Of a DNA stretch of 64,000 nucleotides, positions 46,043 through 55,048 are shown piece by piece. Position 1 is the stretch's first letter; every line of letters begins with the position of its first letter. The DNA comes from Caldilineaceae bacterium (GTDB lineage: Bacteria > Chloroflexota > Anaerolineae > Caldilineales > Caldilineaceae), in NCBI GenBank assembly GCA_022824025.1, contig JAJEBF010000041.1, forward strand, positions 32,884 to 96,883. Reading direction: 5' to 3'. The notes beneath the pieces are model-generated. The model made no database searches. It saw nothing but the letters and a program-made list of their open reading frames with translations, and was not told where the DNA came from. The translations under genes were made by a program, and so were the position numbers.

Positions 46043-46276
46043 TCAGCGCCTTTCCGCCCGAGCGGCGGCGATCTCAGCGGAAATCTCGTCATAGTCGAGG
46101 ATGCCTGTACTCTGCTCGTCAAGCCGGTCCATCGCGGCAAACAGATTGTTGACGCGGCGCTGCCGCAAAGCACGTTCCAGAAGCGCGGCCAGCAGTTCAG
46201 AGTTGAGCAGGCCGGCCTGGCCGGCTTCCTCAGCCAGGGCACGCGGCAATGATAGTGTCACCGTCACCGTCTTCAT
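46043..46276 (-). CDS. Ribbon-helix-helix antitoxin-like protein
   Basis: A 77-residue protein starting MKTVTVTLSLPRALAEEAGQ, the pattern of a ribbon-helix-helix DNA-binding protein (strand, then helix-turn-helix). The C-terminal part (LFAAMDRLDEQSTGILDYDE) resembles the toxin-wrapping tail of VapB/CopG-type antitoxins. No toxin gene is adjacent: 143 bases downstream begins the end of addB. It is therefore an orphan antitoxin or a small regulator. Confidence 0.65.
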   Translation of the reverse strand: MKTVTVTLSLPRALAEEAGQAGLLNSELLAALLERALRQRRVNNLFAAMDRLDEQSTGILDYDEISAEIAAARAERR

Positions 46277-46440
46277 GGCCTCTCTCCAGCATGGAAGTAG
46301 GGAGCAGCATTCGCGATCTCTATGCGGAGCATTTTAGCGTGAGGAGGCGGGATCACATAGAGAGAGGGGACCGGGCGCATTGTGGAATTCTGGACGGCCG
46401 GTATCTGAATCAGAATTTTCGGGAAAGGAGGATTGTCAGG

Positions 46441-46560
46441 ATGGCAACCGCATCGGCCACGGTACCCTTGAATATGGCATGGAAGATGCGGTTGAAGTTT
46501 GTCGCCCGCAAGTGCGGAATGATAGTGTTGGAGGGGACGACGTCAGATTTCAGAGGGTGA
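46441..46560 (+). CDS. Possible 39-residue protein with strong ribosome site
   Basis: ATG at 46441 is preceded by AAAGGAGG (46424-46431, spacing 9), one of the strongest Shine-Dalgarno matches in the window. The frame MATASATVPLNMAWKMRLKF continues to TGA at 46560, 31 bases before the DUF1697 gene. The peptide is basic and not hydrophobic enough for a membrane helix. The family is unknown. It may be a leader, a small protein or the remnant of an antitoxin. Confidence 0.3.
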   Translation: MATASATVPLNMAWKMRLKFVARKCGMIVLEGTTSDFRG

Positions 46561-46591
46561 ACCGCAGGGCGCGAGCCGGGAGACGACTACC

Positions 46592-47164
46592 ATGGCTAAG
46601 GACAGCAGGAGCGGCGGAACAGACGTCTACATAGCGCTGTTGCGCGGGATCAACGTCGGCGGCAAGAACAGGCTGCCGATGAAGGAGCTTGTCGCCCTGT
46701 TTGTGGAGGCGGGTTGCGAAGACGTTCGGACCTACATTCAGAGCGGAAACGTGGTGTATCGAGGGGGCCCGACAGGGGGAGCAGAGCTCTCCTCCGTCAT
46801 CAGCGCGTCGATATTGGAGCGCTTCGGCTACCGGGTTCCGGTTATCGTACGCACGGCGCGAGCGCTGCAGGAGGTTGTGCGGGCCAATCCATTTGTGCGA
46901 GCCGGCGCGGAAACGGACAAACTGCACTTCATGTTTCTGGCGGAGCGGCCCGCCAGCGAGCTTGTCGACGCGCTTGACCCAGACCGCTCGCCGGGCGACG
47001 AATTCGCGGTGCTGGGCCGTGAGATCTATCTGCACTGCCCGAATGGCGTTGCGCGCTCCAAGCTGACGAACAGCTACTTCGATTCCAGGCTTTCGACGAC
47101 GAGTACTTCACGAAACTGGAGGACGGTGGGAAAGCTGCTCGAGCTTGCCGCGGATGTTGGGTAG
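46592..47164 (+). CDS. DUF1697 family protein
   Basis: A 190-residue cytoplasmic protein of the DUF1697 family, function not established. Diagnostic blocks are YIALLRGINVGGKNRLPMKE at the N-terminus, VRTYIQSGNVVY, VIVRTARALQEVVRANPF and the C-terminal TSRNWRTVGKLLEL. The full family length is present. It stands between the possible short ORF and the Uma2 gene, all rightward. Confidence 0.9.
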   Translation: MAKDSRSGGTDVYIALLRGINVGGKNRLPMKELVALFVEAGCEDVRTYIQSGNVVYRGGPTGGAELSSVISASILERFGYRVPVIVRTARALQEVVRANPFVRAGAETDKLHFMFLAERPASELVDALDPDRSPGDEFAVLGREIYLHCPNGVARSKLTNSYFDSRLSTTSTSRNWRTVGKLLELAADVG

Positions 47165-47295
47165 GGAGCTACGTCGGGGGCAGGACAGTTTCTGCAGCGT
47201 ACTGTCGGTCTTGCGGGAAGCTACCGCAGCATCGCTCAACGCCTGCCGGTCGTTGGAGTTGAACAGGCTCTCTTCAATCCCTGGAGCCATTCCTT

Positions 47296-47940
47296 ATGCG
47301 CAATCCAATGAACAGTATACAGACAAGTGACAGTGCCCGCGGGCCAGGAGCGCAAGGGCCTTCATCGCCGGTTTGGCGCATCGCAACCCTCTTTCAAAAT
47401 CAAGGCGCCTGGAGCGAACAGGAGTATCTGGCGCTGAAGACCAACCGGCGCATCGAATTCGACAGTGGTTTTGTGGAGGTGCATGACGCGCCGACCGATC
47501 AGCACCAGGCGATTCTTTCGTACTTCATCGCTGTCCTCAGAACGCTTGCGAAGCAGGTCGGCGGTGTGGCGCGCCCGGTTGGTCTGCGGTTGCGGCTGTG
47601 GGAGCAGAAGTCCCGCGAACCAGATGTTGTATTTCTGCGCGACCGCGGCAGCAGCCTGCGGGGCGAAAACTACTGGGACGGAGCCGATTTGGCCATCGAA
47701 ATCGTCAGCGCGAGTCTTGAAGACCGCGAGCGGGACCTGGTTGCGAAACGGATCGAGTATGCGCAGGCCGGAATCCAGGAGTACTGGATTGTTGATCCGG
47801 CCGAGGAAACGGTCACTGTTCTGTCTCTAAACGGCGACGTATACTCCGAACACGGTACCTTCGTTCGCGGCGGTGTCGTTGCATCGGTTCTTTTGCCCGA
47901 GCTGGCGTTGCCTGTCTCGGAGATTCTCGACGCGGATTAA
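47296..47940 (+). CDS. Uma2 family (DUF820) protein, intact
   Basis: A 214-residue Uma2-family protein with a PD-(D/E)XK-like fold. The motifs YLALKTNRRIEFDSGFVEVH, REPDVVFLRDRG, ADLAIEIVSASLEDRERDLV and GIQEYWIVDPAEETV cover the acidic and Lys positions of the putative active site. It is closely related to the interrupted copy at 39176. The first 40 residues are variable. Such genes are often multicopy in Chloroflexota and cyanobacteria. The cellular role is unknown. Confidence 0.88.
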   Translation: MRNPMNSIQTSDSARGPGAQGPSSPVWRIATLFQNQGAWSEQEYLALKTNRRIEFDSGFVEVHDAPTDQHQAILSYFIAVLRTLAKQVGGVARPVGLRLRLWEQKSREPDVVFLRDRGSSLRGENYWDGADLAIEIVSASLEDRERDLVAKRIEYAQAGIQEYWIVDPAEETVTVLSLNGDVYSEHGTFVRGGVVASVLLPELALPVSEILDAD

Positions 47941-47951
47941 GGGCGCAACGG

Positions 47952-49670
47952 TCAATTCTCAGCGTCGTCGTTTTCGCCGGCCGCATCCTCTCTGACCGGC
48001 GCTTCCTCATCCTCCAAAACCGAAAGCTGGGCGCGCAACGCGGATAGCTCCGTCTCCAGCTCCTCGATGCGGGCCGCCAGATCTTCCCGGCGGCGCTCCT
48101 TCTGTTCAGCTTCACGCGCCGCCTCTTCGGCCTCCTCGTCCACCATGCGGGTGTCGTTGCGGATGGCGAGGAGGTGGATTGCCCAGAAGGCGGCCGCGGC
48201 GGCCGCGCGCACAAGGCCGTCCAGGGTCTCGGCGCCGAAGACGTCGGCGTTGGGGTCGCCGAGCGCCCACAGGAGCAGACGGTAGACGACCTGGGCCAGC
48301 TCGAAGAGGATCAGGAGCGCGCCTATGAGGGCGATGGCGTAGAGATAGACGCGGCGGGGCCAGGATGCTCGCTCGGCGCGGCCGCTTTCATCGTCCTTCT
48401 CGGCCACGCGCTGGGCGGTGCGCCAGTGCAGCGACCAGACGGGCGCGCCGACGGCGATGAGACTCACGCCGCTGGCGAACTGGTGGGCGCGGAAGCCCTC
48501 TTCAACCGAGGTCGAGCCGATGATGGCAAGATCCAGCAGCGTTCGCACCAGGTCGACCAGCCCGATCCACAGGAGAAGCAGGCCGGTTGCAGCGACTGCG
48601 TAGTAGTAGAGCCGCCGCACGAACTCGCTTTCGCGCGAGTCTCCGTAGCGCTGGGCCTCGGCGGAGACCTGCAGCCAGTGCCAGCGCCAGGCGAGCGCGC
48701 CCACCGGCAGCAGGCCGAGGGGCGTGGTGAGATCATCGATGTCGAGGTCCCGGGCATTGTCATCGCCGAACGCGTACAGAACGGCGAGCCGCAAAAGCAT
48801 CGCCAGGGGTACGAGCGTAATCGCGGCCGCGAGAACGGTCGCGCCATAGAGATAGAGCCGCCGCAGCGCCATGCGTCCTTCGGGCGGCTGCGCGGCCATC
48901 AGGCCGTTCCAGTAGAGGTTGTTCAGCCGCCAGGCCAGCCCGCCGACCAGAAAGGCGGCCAGCGAACCGGCGATGCCCCGTTGCCACCAGCCCGTGCCAA
49001 CCGTCGCGAGGCTGGCGGCGCCGAATGGCTCCAGCAGGGTGCGCCAGACGAAGTTGAGCGTGTCCGCGGCGCCTGTGAGCAGCAGGCCAAGCCCAACGAG
49101 GCCGGCAACGAGCTGGAAGAGGCGCCGCCAGCTGCCGGCCCAGCCGGATTCGACGCCCAGGTCGCCGTCCCCCTGAACCAGGCGGGCGAAGAAGACAGAC
49201 AGTGTCAGATGGACGCCGGCATGGAAGAAGTGGGCTACCCAACTGCCGGGTCTCGTGTCAACGGGCGCTGCGCCGAGCAGGAGTTGGAGGCTGCCCTCAA
49301 TGATGTGATAGAGCGATCGGGCGCTGACGTAGGCGGTGGTGGCGAGCGCGGCGTAGATGAACAGCTTGCGGAGGGCGGCGCGCGGTTCGCCGGGTTGCGC
49401 GGCCAGACGGCGGATATAGCGCCAGTGGATGAGGAAGATCGGCGCGCTAACGATGAGGAACCCGCCGGGACGGGCGATGGCACTTTGCATGGAGTCGGAG
49501 GCGAAGCCCCCCACAACCGTTTCGCCTGTGGTCCACAACTGCACCAGAACTTCGATCAGGTTGTAGGCGGCCGACAGGCCGGCGATCAGGCTGATGAAGG
49601 CGATGAGATAGAGGTAGAGGCGGCGAATCATCGCCAGCCTGGTCGTTTCCGCCGTTGGACGCTCAGTCAT
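47952..49670 (-). CDS. Multi-repeat membrane protein (DUF5671-like)
   Basis: A 572-residue integral membrane protein with about 14-16 helices arranged as four or five copies of one unit. Units begin RRLYLYLIAFISLIAG, RRLYLYGATVLAAAIT, RRLYYYAVAATGLLLL and RRVYLYAIALIGALLI. Several end in a short IHWRYIRR or LHWRTAQR motif, the pattern of DUF5671. The C-terminus is a charged coiled coil (about 515-560, EEAEEAAREAEQKERRRE). The ATG at 49670 has GAGGG upstream and is preferred over a TTG five codons earlier. Function unknown. It is followed upstream by two envelope proteins on the same strand. Confidence 0.8.
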   Translation of the reverse strand: MTERPTAETTRLAMIRRLYLYLIAFISLIAGLSAAYNLIEVLVQLWTTGETVVGGFASDSMQSAIARPGGFLIVSAPIFLIHWRYIRRLAAQPGEPRAALRKLFIYAALATTAYVSARSLYHIIEGSLQLLLGAAPVDTRPGSWVAHFFHAGVHLTLSVFFARLVQGDGDLGVESGWAGSWRRLFQLVAGLVGLGLLLTGAADTLNFVWRTLLEPFGAASLATVGTGWWQRGIAGSLAAFLVGGLAWRLNNLYWNGLMAAQPPEGRMALRRLYLYGATVLAAAITLVPLAMLLRLAVLYAFGDDNARDLDIDDLTTPLGLLPVGALAWRWHWLQVSAEAQRYGDSRESEFVRRLYYYAVAATGLLLLWIGLVDLVRTLLDLAIIGSTSVEEGFRAHQFASGVSLIAVGAPVWSLHWRTAQRVAEKDDESGRAERASWPRRVYLYAIALIGALLILFELAQVVYRLLLWALGDPNADVFGAETLDGLVRAAAAAAFWAIHLLAIRNDTRMVDEEAEEAAREAEQKERRREDLAARIEELETELSALRAQLSVLEDEEAPVREDAAGENDDAEN

Positions 49671-49756
49671 CGTTCGTGCCCTCAAAGAGGAGGAGCGGCG
49701 GGAAAAGGGGCTGGCTCAGAGGCCATGCGCTTTTGCCCGCTCCCCTATACATGGCC

Positions 49757-50227
49757 TCAATAGAAGAGGTCGTCGGTGTCGATCTTCCAGGCGCCGTCCT
49801 CTCGTACCAGGGGAACTGTACGCCGGTAGGTGGATGTGCCGCTGTCGAACAGGCCGCCCTGGCGGAAGTTGTCGATCGCCACCGTGACATATGCCTCGTC
49901 GCCGTCTTCGCTTATGTCCACGTCCAGGATGCGCAGCCGGCGCGAGGAGCGGCCGGAGTCGTAATAGTTGAATCGCTCGCGGAAACGTACATTGTCCTCG
50001 TCTTCCAGTACATCCCTGGAGTAGTGGCTCATCGCGACGTCCGGCTCATTGCGCACGGTGGCCAGGAACGCGTCGTGGACCACTGCTTCGGGGGTATCTT
50101 CGTTGAGATATTCGGCGCTCTGTCCAGCGCGGCCGCCTGAGAACACAATCGTGATGACAGCGCCGATCACCAGCAGCAGCACGCCGAGAATAATGGCCAG
50201 TGTAAAGCGATCGATTTTCATGCCCAT
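49757..50227 (-). CDS. Membrane-anchored protein, NTF2-like ectodomain possible
   Basis: A 156-residue protein with a single N-terminal membrane helix (about 10-30, LAIILGVLLLVIGAVITIVF) and an outside domain of about 120 residues. The pattern EAVVHDAFLATVRNEPDVAM, then strands ending YRRTVPLVREDGAWKIDTDD, is that of small NTF2-like/DUF4878 ectodomains that often bind ligands. No catalytic motif is seen. It sits 15 bases downstream of the next gene, clearly in one operon with it. Confidence 0.7.
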   Translation of the reverse strand: MGMKIDRFTLAIILGVLLLVIGAVITIVFSGGRAGQSAEYLNEDTPEAVVHDAFLATVRNEPDVAMSHYSRDVLEDEDNVRFRERFNYYDSGRSSRRLRILDVDISEDGDEAYVTVAIDNFRQGGLFDSGTSTYRRTVPLVREDGAWKIDTDDLFY

Positions 50228-50242
50228 TGGTCCGCTTCCTTG

Positions 50243-51043
50243 TCACTGCTCCAACTGCTCGAAACCGGTCATTTCAAAGGTGGCCTGTGAGCGTCCGTCG
50301 ATGAACTTTACGACGGGGAACGGGGCGGCCTGGGCTACCCACGCTTTGGTGGTGCGGTCGTTGGCCTTCAACTCGACGAGCCAGGTTTCAAATGCGCCGG
50401 CGGGGACCGTAACGCTTTCGCTGCGCCGCACCTGGATGGCCACCCGCTCCATTTGGCCGGCGATCGGCAGGAAGCTGTTGATGCGGGTCGCGTAGCCCTG
50501 CGCCAGCGGCAGCGCGCGCATAATCAGGAGCAGAGTGCGTTCGTCACGTATGTCGGAGGGCACCTGCACGCGCTGGTAAACCTTGGCGCCCTGACGATTT
50601 GTGAGCTCGATCTCGACCTGCGCGCCCTCGAACAGCGTCTCCACGATCTGTTTCCCGCCGCCGAATGAACGGACGAGATGACTGTAGACCGGACGAAAGC
50701 CTGCCGGCTGCATCTCGATCGTTGCCTGCTCGCTCACGCCCGCGTCGGTGATCTCTCTGAGCAACGTCCAGCCGTCTTCCTGGTCCCTTTTGTCGACCCG
50801 ATAGGCAGCCGAGCCGACGATGCGGCCCTCGCGGTTGGTCACCCGGTAGGCGCTTGTTTCGCCGTCGGTCCACACCGGTTCGCCGAAGATGAGCGCCTGC
50901 GGTTTGGCGGCAGCGCAGGCGGCGAGAGAGGAAAGTGTGAAGAGGAGAGTAAACACCTGCGCGATTGCGAAAGGAGCTCTTGCATGCCCAGCTGCTGCGC
51001 TGCAAGAGTGTTTCGCATCTGACTGGCGGCGCTCGACTTTCAC
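50243..51043 (-). CDS. Putative lipoprotein, DUF3108-like
   Basis: A 266-residue protein with a hydrophobic leader and lipobox LAAC (Cys near 43). The mature part is beta-rich: TSAYRVTNREGRIVGSAAYR, QIVETLFEGAQVEIEL, VTVPAGAFETWLVELKAN and a final FIDGRSQATFEMTGF. This succession of strands and the PAGxFxTW motif match DUF3108-type envelope proteins. The unusually long N-terminus before the hydrophobic leader suggests that the true start is further in, for example at a downstream alternative codon. It is operonic with the following gene. Confidence 0.7.
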   Translation of the reverse strand: MKVERRQSDAKHSCSAAAGHARAPFAIAQVFTLLFTLSSLAACAAAKPQALIFGEPVWTDGETSAYRVTNREGRIVGSAAYRVDKRDQEDGWTLLREITDAGVSEQATIEMQPAGFRPVYSHLVRSFGGGKQIVETLFEGAQVEIELTNRQGAKVYQRVQVPSDIRDERTLLLIMRALPLAQGYATRINSFLPIAGQMERVAIQVRRSESVTVPAGAFETWLVELKANDRTTKAWVAQAAPFPVVKFIDGRSQATFEMTGFEQLEQ

Positions 51044-51073
51044 TTCTCACTCCTCACGGGCGGCCGTAACAGG

Positions 51074-52288
51074 TTACCGTTTTTCCTGCATCCACTTGAC
51101 GGCGGCTGCGGCGAGCGCGGCGGCGCCGATTGGGAGGGCGTCTTCGTCCATGCGGAAGGTGGAGGTATGCACATAGTAGCGCTGCGGCCAGTCCGGGTTG
51201 TGGGTTCCCAGGCGCAGGAAGCAGCCGGGCGCGGCCTGCGCCATGTAGGCGAAATCTTCGGCGGCCATCACCATGGGCGCCTGCGGCGCGTTTTCTTCAC
51301 CGAGGAACTCGGCCGCCGCGGTCAGCGCGATATGGGTGGCTTCAGGGTCCAGGACGGTGGGCGGATAGCCCTCGTGTATGGTCAGTTCGAAGCTGCCGCC
51401 CATGGCTTCGACGACGCCGCAGGCCCGCCGCAGCTCTTCTTGCAGGAGTTTACGCGCCTGCGGCGTGAAGGTGCGGATGGTCCCGTTGAGATAGACGCTG
51501 TCGGGGATGACGTTATTCACGGTTCCGCCATGGATCTGGCCGATGGTGATGACGCCCGGGTCGAGGGGATCCAGCCGGCGGCTGACGATGTGGTGGATGG
51601 CGTGAACGGCGTGGGCGGCCAGGACGATGGGATCGTTGGCGGCCTGGGGCCGCGCGGCGTGTCCGCCGGCGCCGATTACGGTAATTTCGAACTCATCGGC
51701 GGCCGCCATCAGGGGGCCGGAGCGGCTGGCGACGATGCCCAGATCCTTGGTGGGATCGACATGGACGCCAAAGACGGCGTCAACGTCTGCGAGCGCGCCC
51801 TCTTCCACCATGCGCAGCCCGCCGGACTTGCCCTCGTCGTCGGAGGCTTCTTCGCTGGGCTGGAAGAGCAGGCGCACGTTGCCGGGGAGGCGGCCCTCGT
51901 CGGCCATCTCCTTGAGCAGGGTCGCGGCGCCCATGAGCATGGCGGTGTGGGCGTCGTGGCCGCAGGCGTGCATGAGGCCGGGCCGCTCGCTGTCGAAGCC
52001 GGAGCCGTTTTCTTCCTGGATCGGAAGGGCGTCCATGTCGGCGCGCAGGCCCACCAGGGGTCCATCGCCGCCGTGGATATGGCCGACGACACCGGTCTTG
52101 GCCACTTCGGTCTGCGTTTCGATGCCCAGGTCGAGCATCGTTTTGTTGACGAATCCGGCGGTGCGATGTTCGGTGAAGGTCAGCTCCGGGTAGCGGTGAA
52201 TGGCGCGGCGCCAGGCGCTGATTTTGGGCTGGATGGCCTTGGCGCGGGCGTAGAGTTCGGCGCTGGTGACTGACTTGTCGTTTGGCAT
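51074..52288 (-). CDS. M20-family amidohydrolase
   Basis: A 404-residue metal-dependent hydrolase of the M20D group (hippurate, IAA-amino acid or N-acyl-amino acid amidohydrolases). The ATG at 52288 has AGGAGCG six bases upstream. The family blocks are [47 protein letters not shown] (near 105-120, metal ligands Cys/His), [13 protein letters not shown] (catalytic Glu) and the C-terminal [13 protein letters not shown]. All ligands look intact. The acyl substrate is not predictable. It is followed by the lipoprotein gene 31 bases on. Confidence 0.93.
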   Translation of the reverse strand: MPNDKSVTSAELYARAKAIQPKISAWRRAIHRYPELTFTEHRTAGFVNKTMLDLGIETQTEVAKTGVVGHIHGGDGPLVGLRADMDALPIQEENGSGFDSERPGLMHACGHDAHTAMLMGAATLLKEMADEGRLPGNVRLLFQPSEEASDDEGKSGGLRMVEEGALADVDAVFGVHVDPTKDLGIVASRSGPLMAAADEFEITVIGAGGHAARPQAANDPIVLAAHAVHAIHHIVSRRLDPLDPGVITIGQIHGGTVNNVIPDSVYLNGTIRTFTPQARKLLQEELRRACGVVEAMGGSFELTIHEGYPPTVLDPEATHIALTAAAEFLGEENAPQAPMVMAAEDFAYMAQAAPGCFLRLGTHNPDWPQRYYVHTSTFRMDEDALPIGAAALAAAAVKWMQEKR

Positions 52289-52856
52289 AGAGGCGCTCCT
52301 GGTCGGGCAGGTGTTGGCGGCTGAGCGGTCTGGAACAGCCATCATGGCAACGGCCCAAGTCGCGGGGTCGTCGCCTTTATCCTGTCATTATACTACGACT
52401 ATGCGTCTTTCGCTCCGCGTGCGGCGGGGAGAACTTCGGGGGAAGGGCGCGAGGGAGGTGTTGGCGCCTCTGGTCAGTGGGGGCTGTGCCGGCGGGACGG
52501 GTACACGTCGCGAGGGGGGTAAGGCTATCGTCGCTGGATGACCTGGTCCTGGCACTGCCCCGCCCCCTTGATCAGAGAGTTGGCGGCTGGCGGCGTCTGG
52601 TTGGATTGGGACGGAGGCGGGGCGCGAGAAGGGCGGGGCGCGGAGGGGCCGCCGACACATGGCATGGCTACCAGGTTGAAGGGCGGGGGTTGGGGGAGGC
52701 CCCGGAACTGCAGGGGGTAGGGGCGAGGGGTGAGGGAGGCGTGCTGGTGTGGCGTTGTGTTGCGCGCTGGATTTTGCGCATTTTGGGCAATGGAGGAAAA
52801 TGGGGAATCTTCTTTTCGTAACCGGTCCGGCGGGCCATCAAACTTCGAGGCGACCA
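52289..52856. other. Divergent intergenic region, 568 bases
   Basis: No convincing gene is present. The frames in this stretch are Pro/Arg/Gly-rich shadows. The composition shifts from ordinary to G-rich purine runs near 52500-52760 on the top strand. It separates the M20 gene and the reductase gene and should hold both promoters. Confidence 0.4.
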
Positions 52857-53867
52857 ATGACTTCTGTTACCAGCCGTGAAATCCACTTGCGCAGCCGCCC
52901 GCACGGGTTGCCGACCGCGGACAATTTTGCTCTCGCGAGCGTCGATGTGCCGGAGCCGAGCGAGCCTGGCCAGGCCCTGGTGCGCAACCGTTATCTTTCG
53001 GTGGACCCCTATATGCGCGGGCGGATGCGGGACACGCGCAGCTATACGCCTCCGTTCGGGCTGGATGAGCCGCTCACGGGGGGCGCGGTGGGCGAGGTTG
53101 TCAGCTCGACGAGCGATCAGTTCGCGGAGGGTGATTTCGTGCTGCATATGCACGGCTGGCGGGAGTACGCGCTGGCCGAGGCGCGCCACCTGACCAAGGT
53201 GGACCCGTCGCTGGCGCCGCTGCAGAGCTACCTGGGGGTGCTGGGGATGCCGGGGATGACGGCGTATGTCGGGCTGCTGGACATCGGGGCGCCGAAGGAG
53301 GGCGAGACGGTCTTTGTTTCGGGCGCGGCGGGCGCGGTCGGTTCCGAGGTGTGCCAGATCGCGAAGATCAAGGGCTGCCGCGTGGTGGGTTCGGCCGGTT
53401 CGGAGGCCAAGACGCGCTGGCTGGAGGAGGTGGCAGGCGTGGACGCGGCGATCAATTACAAGGAGACGAGCAATCTGCGGCGGGCGCTGAAGAGGGCGTG
53501 TCCGGACGGCATCGACGTGTATTTCGAGAATGTCGGGGGCGCGCATCTGGAGGCGGCGATCCAGTATATGAATGACTTCGGCCGCATCGTTGTGTGCGGG
53601 ATGATCAGCATGTACAACGCCACGGCTGCGGAGCCGGGCCCGGCCAACCTGGCGCTGATCATCGGGCGCCGGCTGAAGATGCAGGGCTTTATCGTGTCGG
53701 ACCATCCGGAACGCCGCGACGACTTTGTGCGCGATGTGTCCGGCTGGATGCGGGATGGGAAGCTCAAATGGGAGGAGACGATCCACGAGGGGATCGAGAA
53801 AACGCCGGAGGCGTTTATCGGTCTGTTTCATGGCGAGAATCTGGGCAAGATGCTGGTAAAGGTGTAA
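52857..53867 (+). CDS. CurA-like NADP-dependent medium-chain reductase
   Basis: A 336-residue zinc-independent medium-chain dehydrogenase/reductase of the leukotriene B4 dehydrogenase/curcumin reductase group, which reduces activated carbon-carbon double bonds. The ATG at 52857 has GAGG six bases upstream. Motifs: RNRYLSVDPYMRGRM (about 42-56), GMPGMTAYVGLLDIG, the NADP loop VSGAAGAVGSEVCQIAK (near 155-170), VDVYFENVGG-type block (IDVYFENVGGAHLEAAI) and the C-terminal GENLGKMLVKV. All blocks are complete. The MaoC-like hydratase follows on the same strand. Confidence 0.93.
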   Translation: MTSVTSREIHLRSRPHGLPTADNFALASVDVPEPSEPGQALVRNRYLSVDPYMRGRMRDTRSYTPPFGLDEPLTGGAVGEVVSSTSDQFAEGDFVLHMHGWREYALAEARHLTKVDPSLAPLQSYLGVLGMPGMTAYVGLLDIGAPKEGETVFVSGAAGAVGSEVCQIAKIKGCRVVGSAGSEAKTRWLEEVAGVDAAINYKETSNLRRALKRACPDGIDVYFENVGGAHLEAAIQYMNDFGRIVVCGMISMYNATAAEPGPANLALIIGRRLKMQGFIVSDHPERRDDFVRDVSGWMRDGKLKWEETIHEGIEKTPEAFIGLFHGENLGKMLVKV

Positions 53868-53945
53868 CGGCAGTGGTCAGTGGTCAGTGGTTAGTGATCA
53901 GAACGGCCGTGGTTGGTGGTTAGCTCTCAGTTTTTAGTGACTGCT
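53868..53945. repeat. CAGTGGTCAGTGG-type dispersed repeat
   Basis: Starting just after the reductase stop, CAGTGGTCAGTGGTCAGTGG and its degenerate continuations run to about 53945. This is the clearest copy of the repeat in the window, with three near-perfect heptamer-like units. Confidence 0.75.
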
Positions 53946-53998
53946 GGTCTTACGGAATTTACGGAAGATTGGGAAGTTCTGAGTAGTGAGGCGGGGAT

Positions 53999-54481
53999 AT
54001 GGGTACGCGAGCGATGCAGCCCCCGATGGGGCTTTATTTTGAGGAGTTTGCAGAGGGGGACGGTTGCGAGAGCGTGGGCCGCACGGTGACAGAGGCGGAC
54101 ATCGTCAACTTTGCCGCGCTGTCGGGCGACTGGAACCGGATTCATACGGACGCGCATTACAGCGAGGCGCAGATGTTCGGCCAGCGGGTGGCGCACGGGC
54201 TGCTGGTGCTGAGTATCGCGAGCGGGCTGGCGGTGCGGATGGGCTTTATGGAGGGCACGGTTGAGGCCTTCATGAAGCTGGAGTGGCAGTTCCGCCGGCC
54301 TGTGCTGATTGGCGATACGGTGCGTTTGCGGGCGACTGTGCGCGAGAAGAAGCCGATGCGGCGGCTGGGCGGGGGCGTGGTCACCTTCAGGATGGAGGTG
54401 CTGAACCAGAAGGATGAGGTCTGCCAGCGCGGCAGTTGGGAGATTCTGTGCAAGAACCGGCCCGACGAGGCGGAGGCGTAA
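53999..54481 (+). CDS. MaoC-like hydratase/dehydratase
   Basis: A 160-residue hot-dog-fold protein of the MaoC/R-specific enoyl-CoA hydratase family. The hydratase motif is VNFAALSGDWNRIHTD (Asp near 44, His near 49), followed by AHGLLVLSIASGL. The C-terminal strands VLIGDTVRLRATVREKK and VVTFRMEVLNQKDEV are typical. The first nine residues may be extra; an internal ATG (MGLYFEEFAEG) is possible. It is likely to act on acyl-CoA thioesters, possibly with the adjacent reductase. Confidence 0.92.
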   Translation: MGTRAMQPPMGLYFEEFAEGDGCESVGRTVTEADIVNFAALSGDWNRIHTDAHYSEAQMFGQRVAHGLLVLSIASGLAVRMGFMEGTVEAFMKLEWQFRRPVLIGDTVRLRATVREKKPMRRLGGGVVTFRMEVLNQKDEVCQRGSWEILCKNRPDEAEA

Positions 54482-54490
54482 GGGCGCTGG

Positions 54491-55048
54491 TTGCCGCGCA
54501 TGTTTTTCTCCCTGCCTGTCATTCTGGCGTATGCTCTATTTTTGACGCTGTTGGGCGGTCTGCTGCTGTGGCTGGGACGCCGTCAGCGGCAGAGCAGCGG
54601 CCTGCCTGCTGGTTCGGTCGTCTACCGGGATACTGAAGCGATGGAGGCGCCGGAGCGACCCCTGCGCAGCCGGCGCTACGGGTTGGTGGGGCGGCCGGAT
54701 TATCTGGTGCAGACGCGCGAGCGGGGCAGGCGCTTCGTCGTTCCCGTGGAGGTGAAGAGTCGGGCAAGGCCGGCGCAGCCGTACGCCAGCCACATTCTGC
54801 AGCTGGCCGCGTACTGTCTGCTGGTTGAGGACAATTACGGGGAAGCGCCGCCATACGGTCTGCTGCGCTATGCCGACGCCACGCTGCAAATTCCGTATAC
54901 AGAGGAACTGAGGTGCCGCGTGCTGGATTCGGCTGACGAGATCCGGCGGGCTCGTCGCGCGCCAGACGTGGGGCGGAGCCATGGTGAGGCGCGGCGCTGC
55001 GCGGCGTGCGGTTATCGGTCCGCGTGCGGGTCGGAGGGGCTGCGGTAA
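54491..55048 (+). CDS. Membrane-anchored Cas4/Dna2-like nuclease
   Basis: A 185-residue protein with an N-terminal membrane helix (about 7-28, LPVILAYALFLTLLGGLLLW) and a Cas4-like PD-(D/E)XK domain. Active-site residues are the Asp in GRPDYLV (near 69), then VPVEVKS (Glu and Lys near 85-87) and the QL helix HILQLAAYCLLVED. Three C-terminal cysteines lie in RRCAACGYRSACG; the fourth N-terminal Cys of a classical Cas4 iron-sulfur site is absent. No cas genes or repeats are near, so this is not part of a CRISPR system. A decayed duplicate lies at 57713. The start is a GTG, TTG or ATG near 54491-54500. Confidence 0.82.
   Translation: MPRMFFSLPVILAYALFLTLLGGLLLWLGRRQRQSSGLPAGSVVYRDTEAMEAPERPLRSRRYGLVGRPDYLVQTRERGRRFVVPVEVKSRARPAQPYASHILQLAAYCLLVEDNYGEAPPYGLLRYADATLQIPYTEELRCRVLDSADEIRRARRAPDVGRSHGEARRCAACGYRSACGSEGLR

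Noticed and set aside
48174..49763. Rightward 529-residue frame over the repeat membrane protein
   Set aside because: It is antisense to a protein with clear membrane helices and internal repeats, and is highly charged low complexity.
51167..52273. Rightward 368-residue frame over the M20 gene
   Set aside because: It is antisense to a complete M20 hydrolase.
52400..52856. Frames on both strands in the G-rich gap before the reductase
   Set aside because: They are Pro/Arg/Gly-rich with no motifs and no ribosome sites, consistent with base-composition artefacts.
54491..55048. Cas4-like gene as part of a CRISPR-Cas locus
   Set aside because: No cas1, cas2 or effector gene and no regularly spaced repeats are present in the window, and the protein has a membrane helix and lacks the N-terminal Cys.
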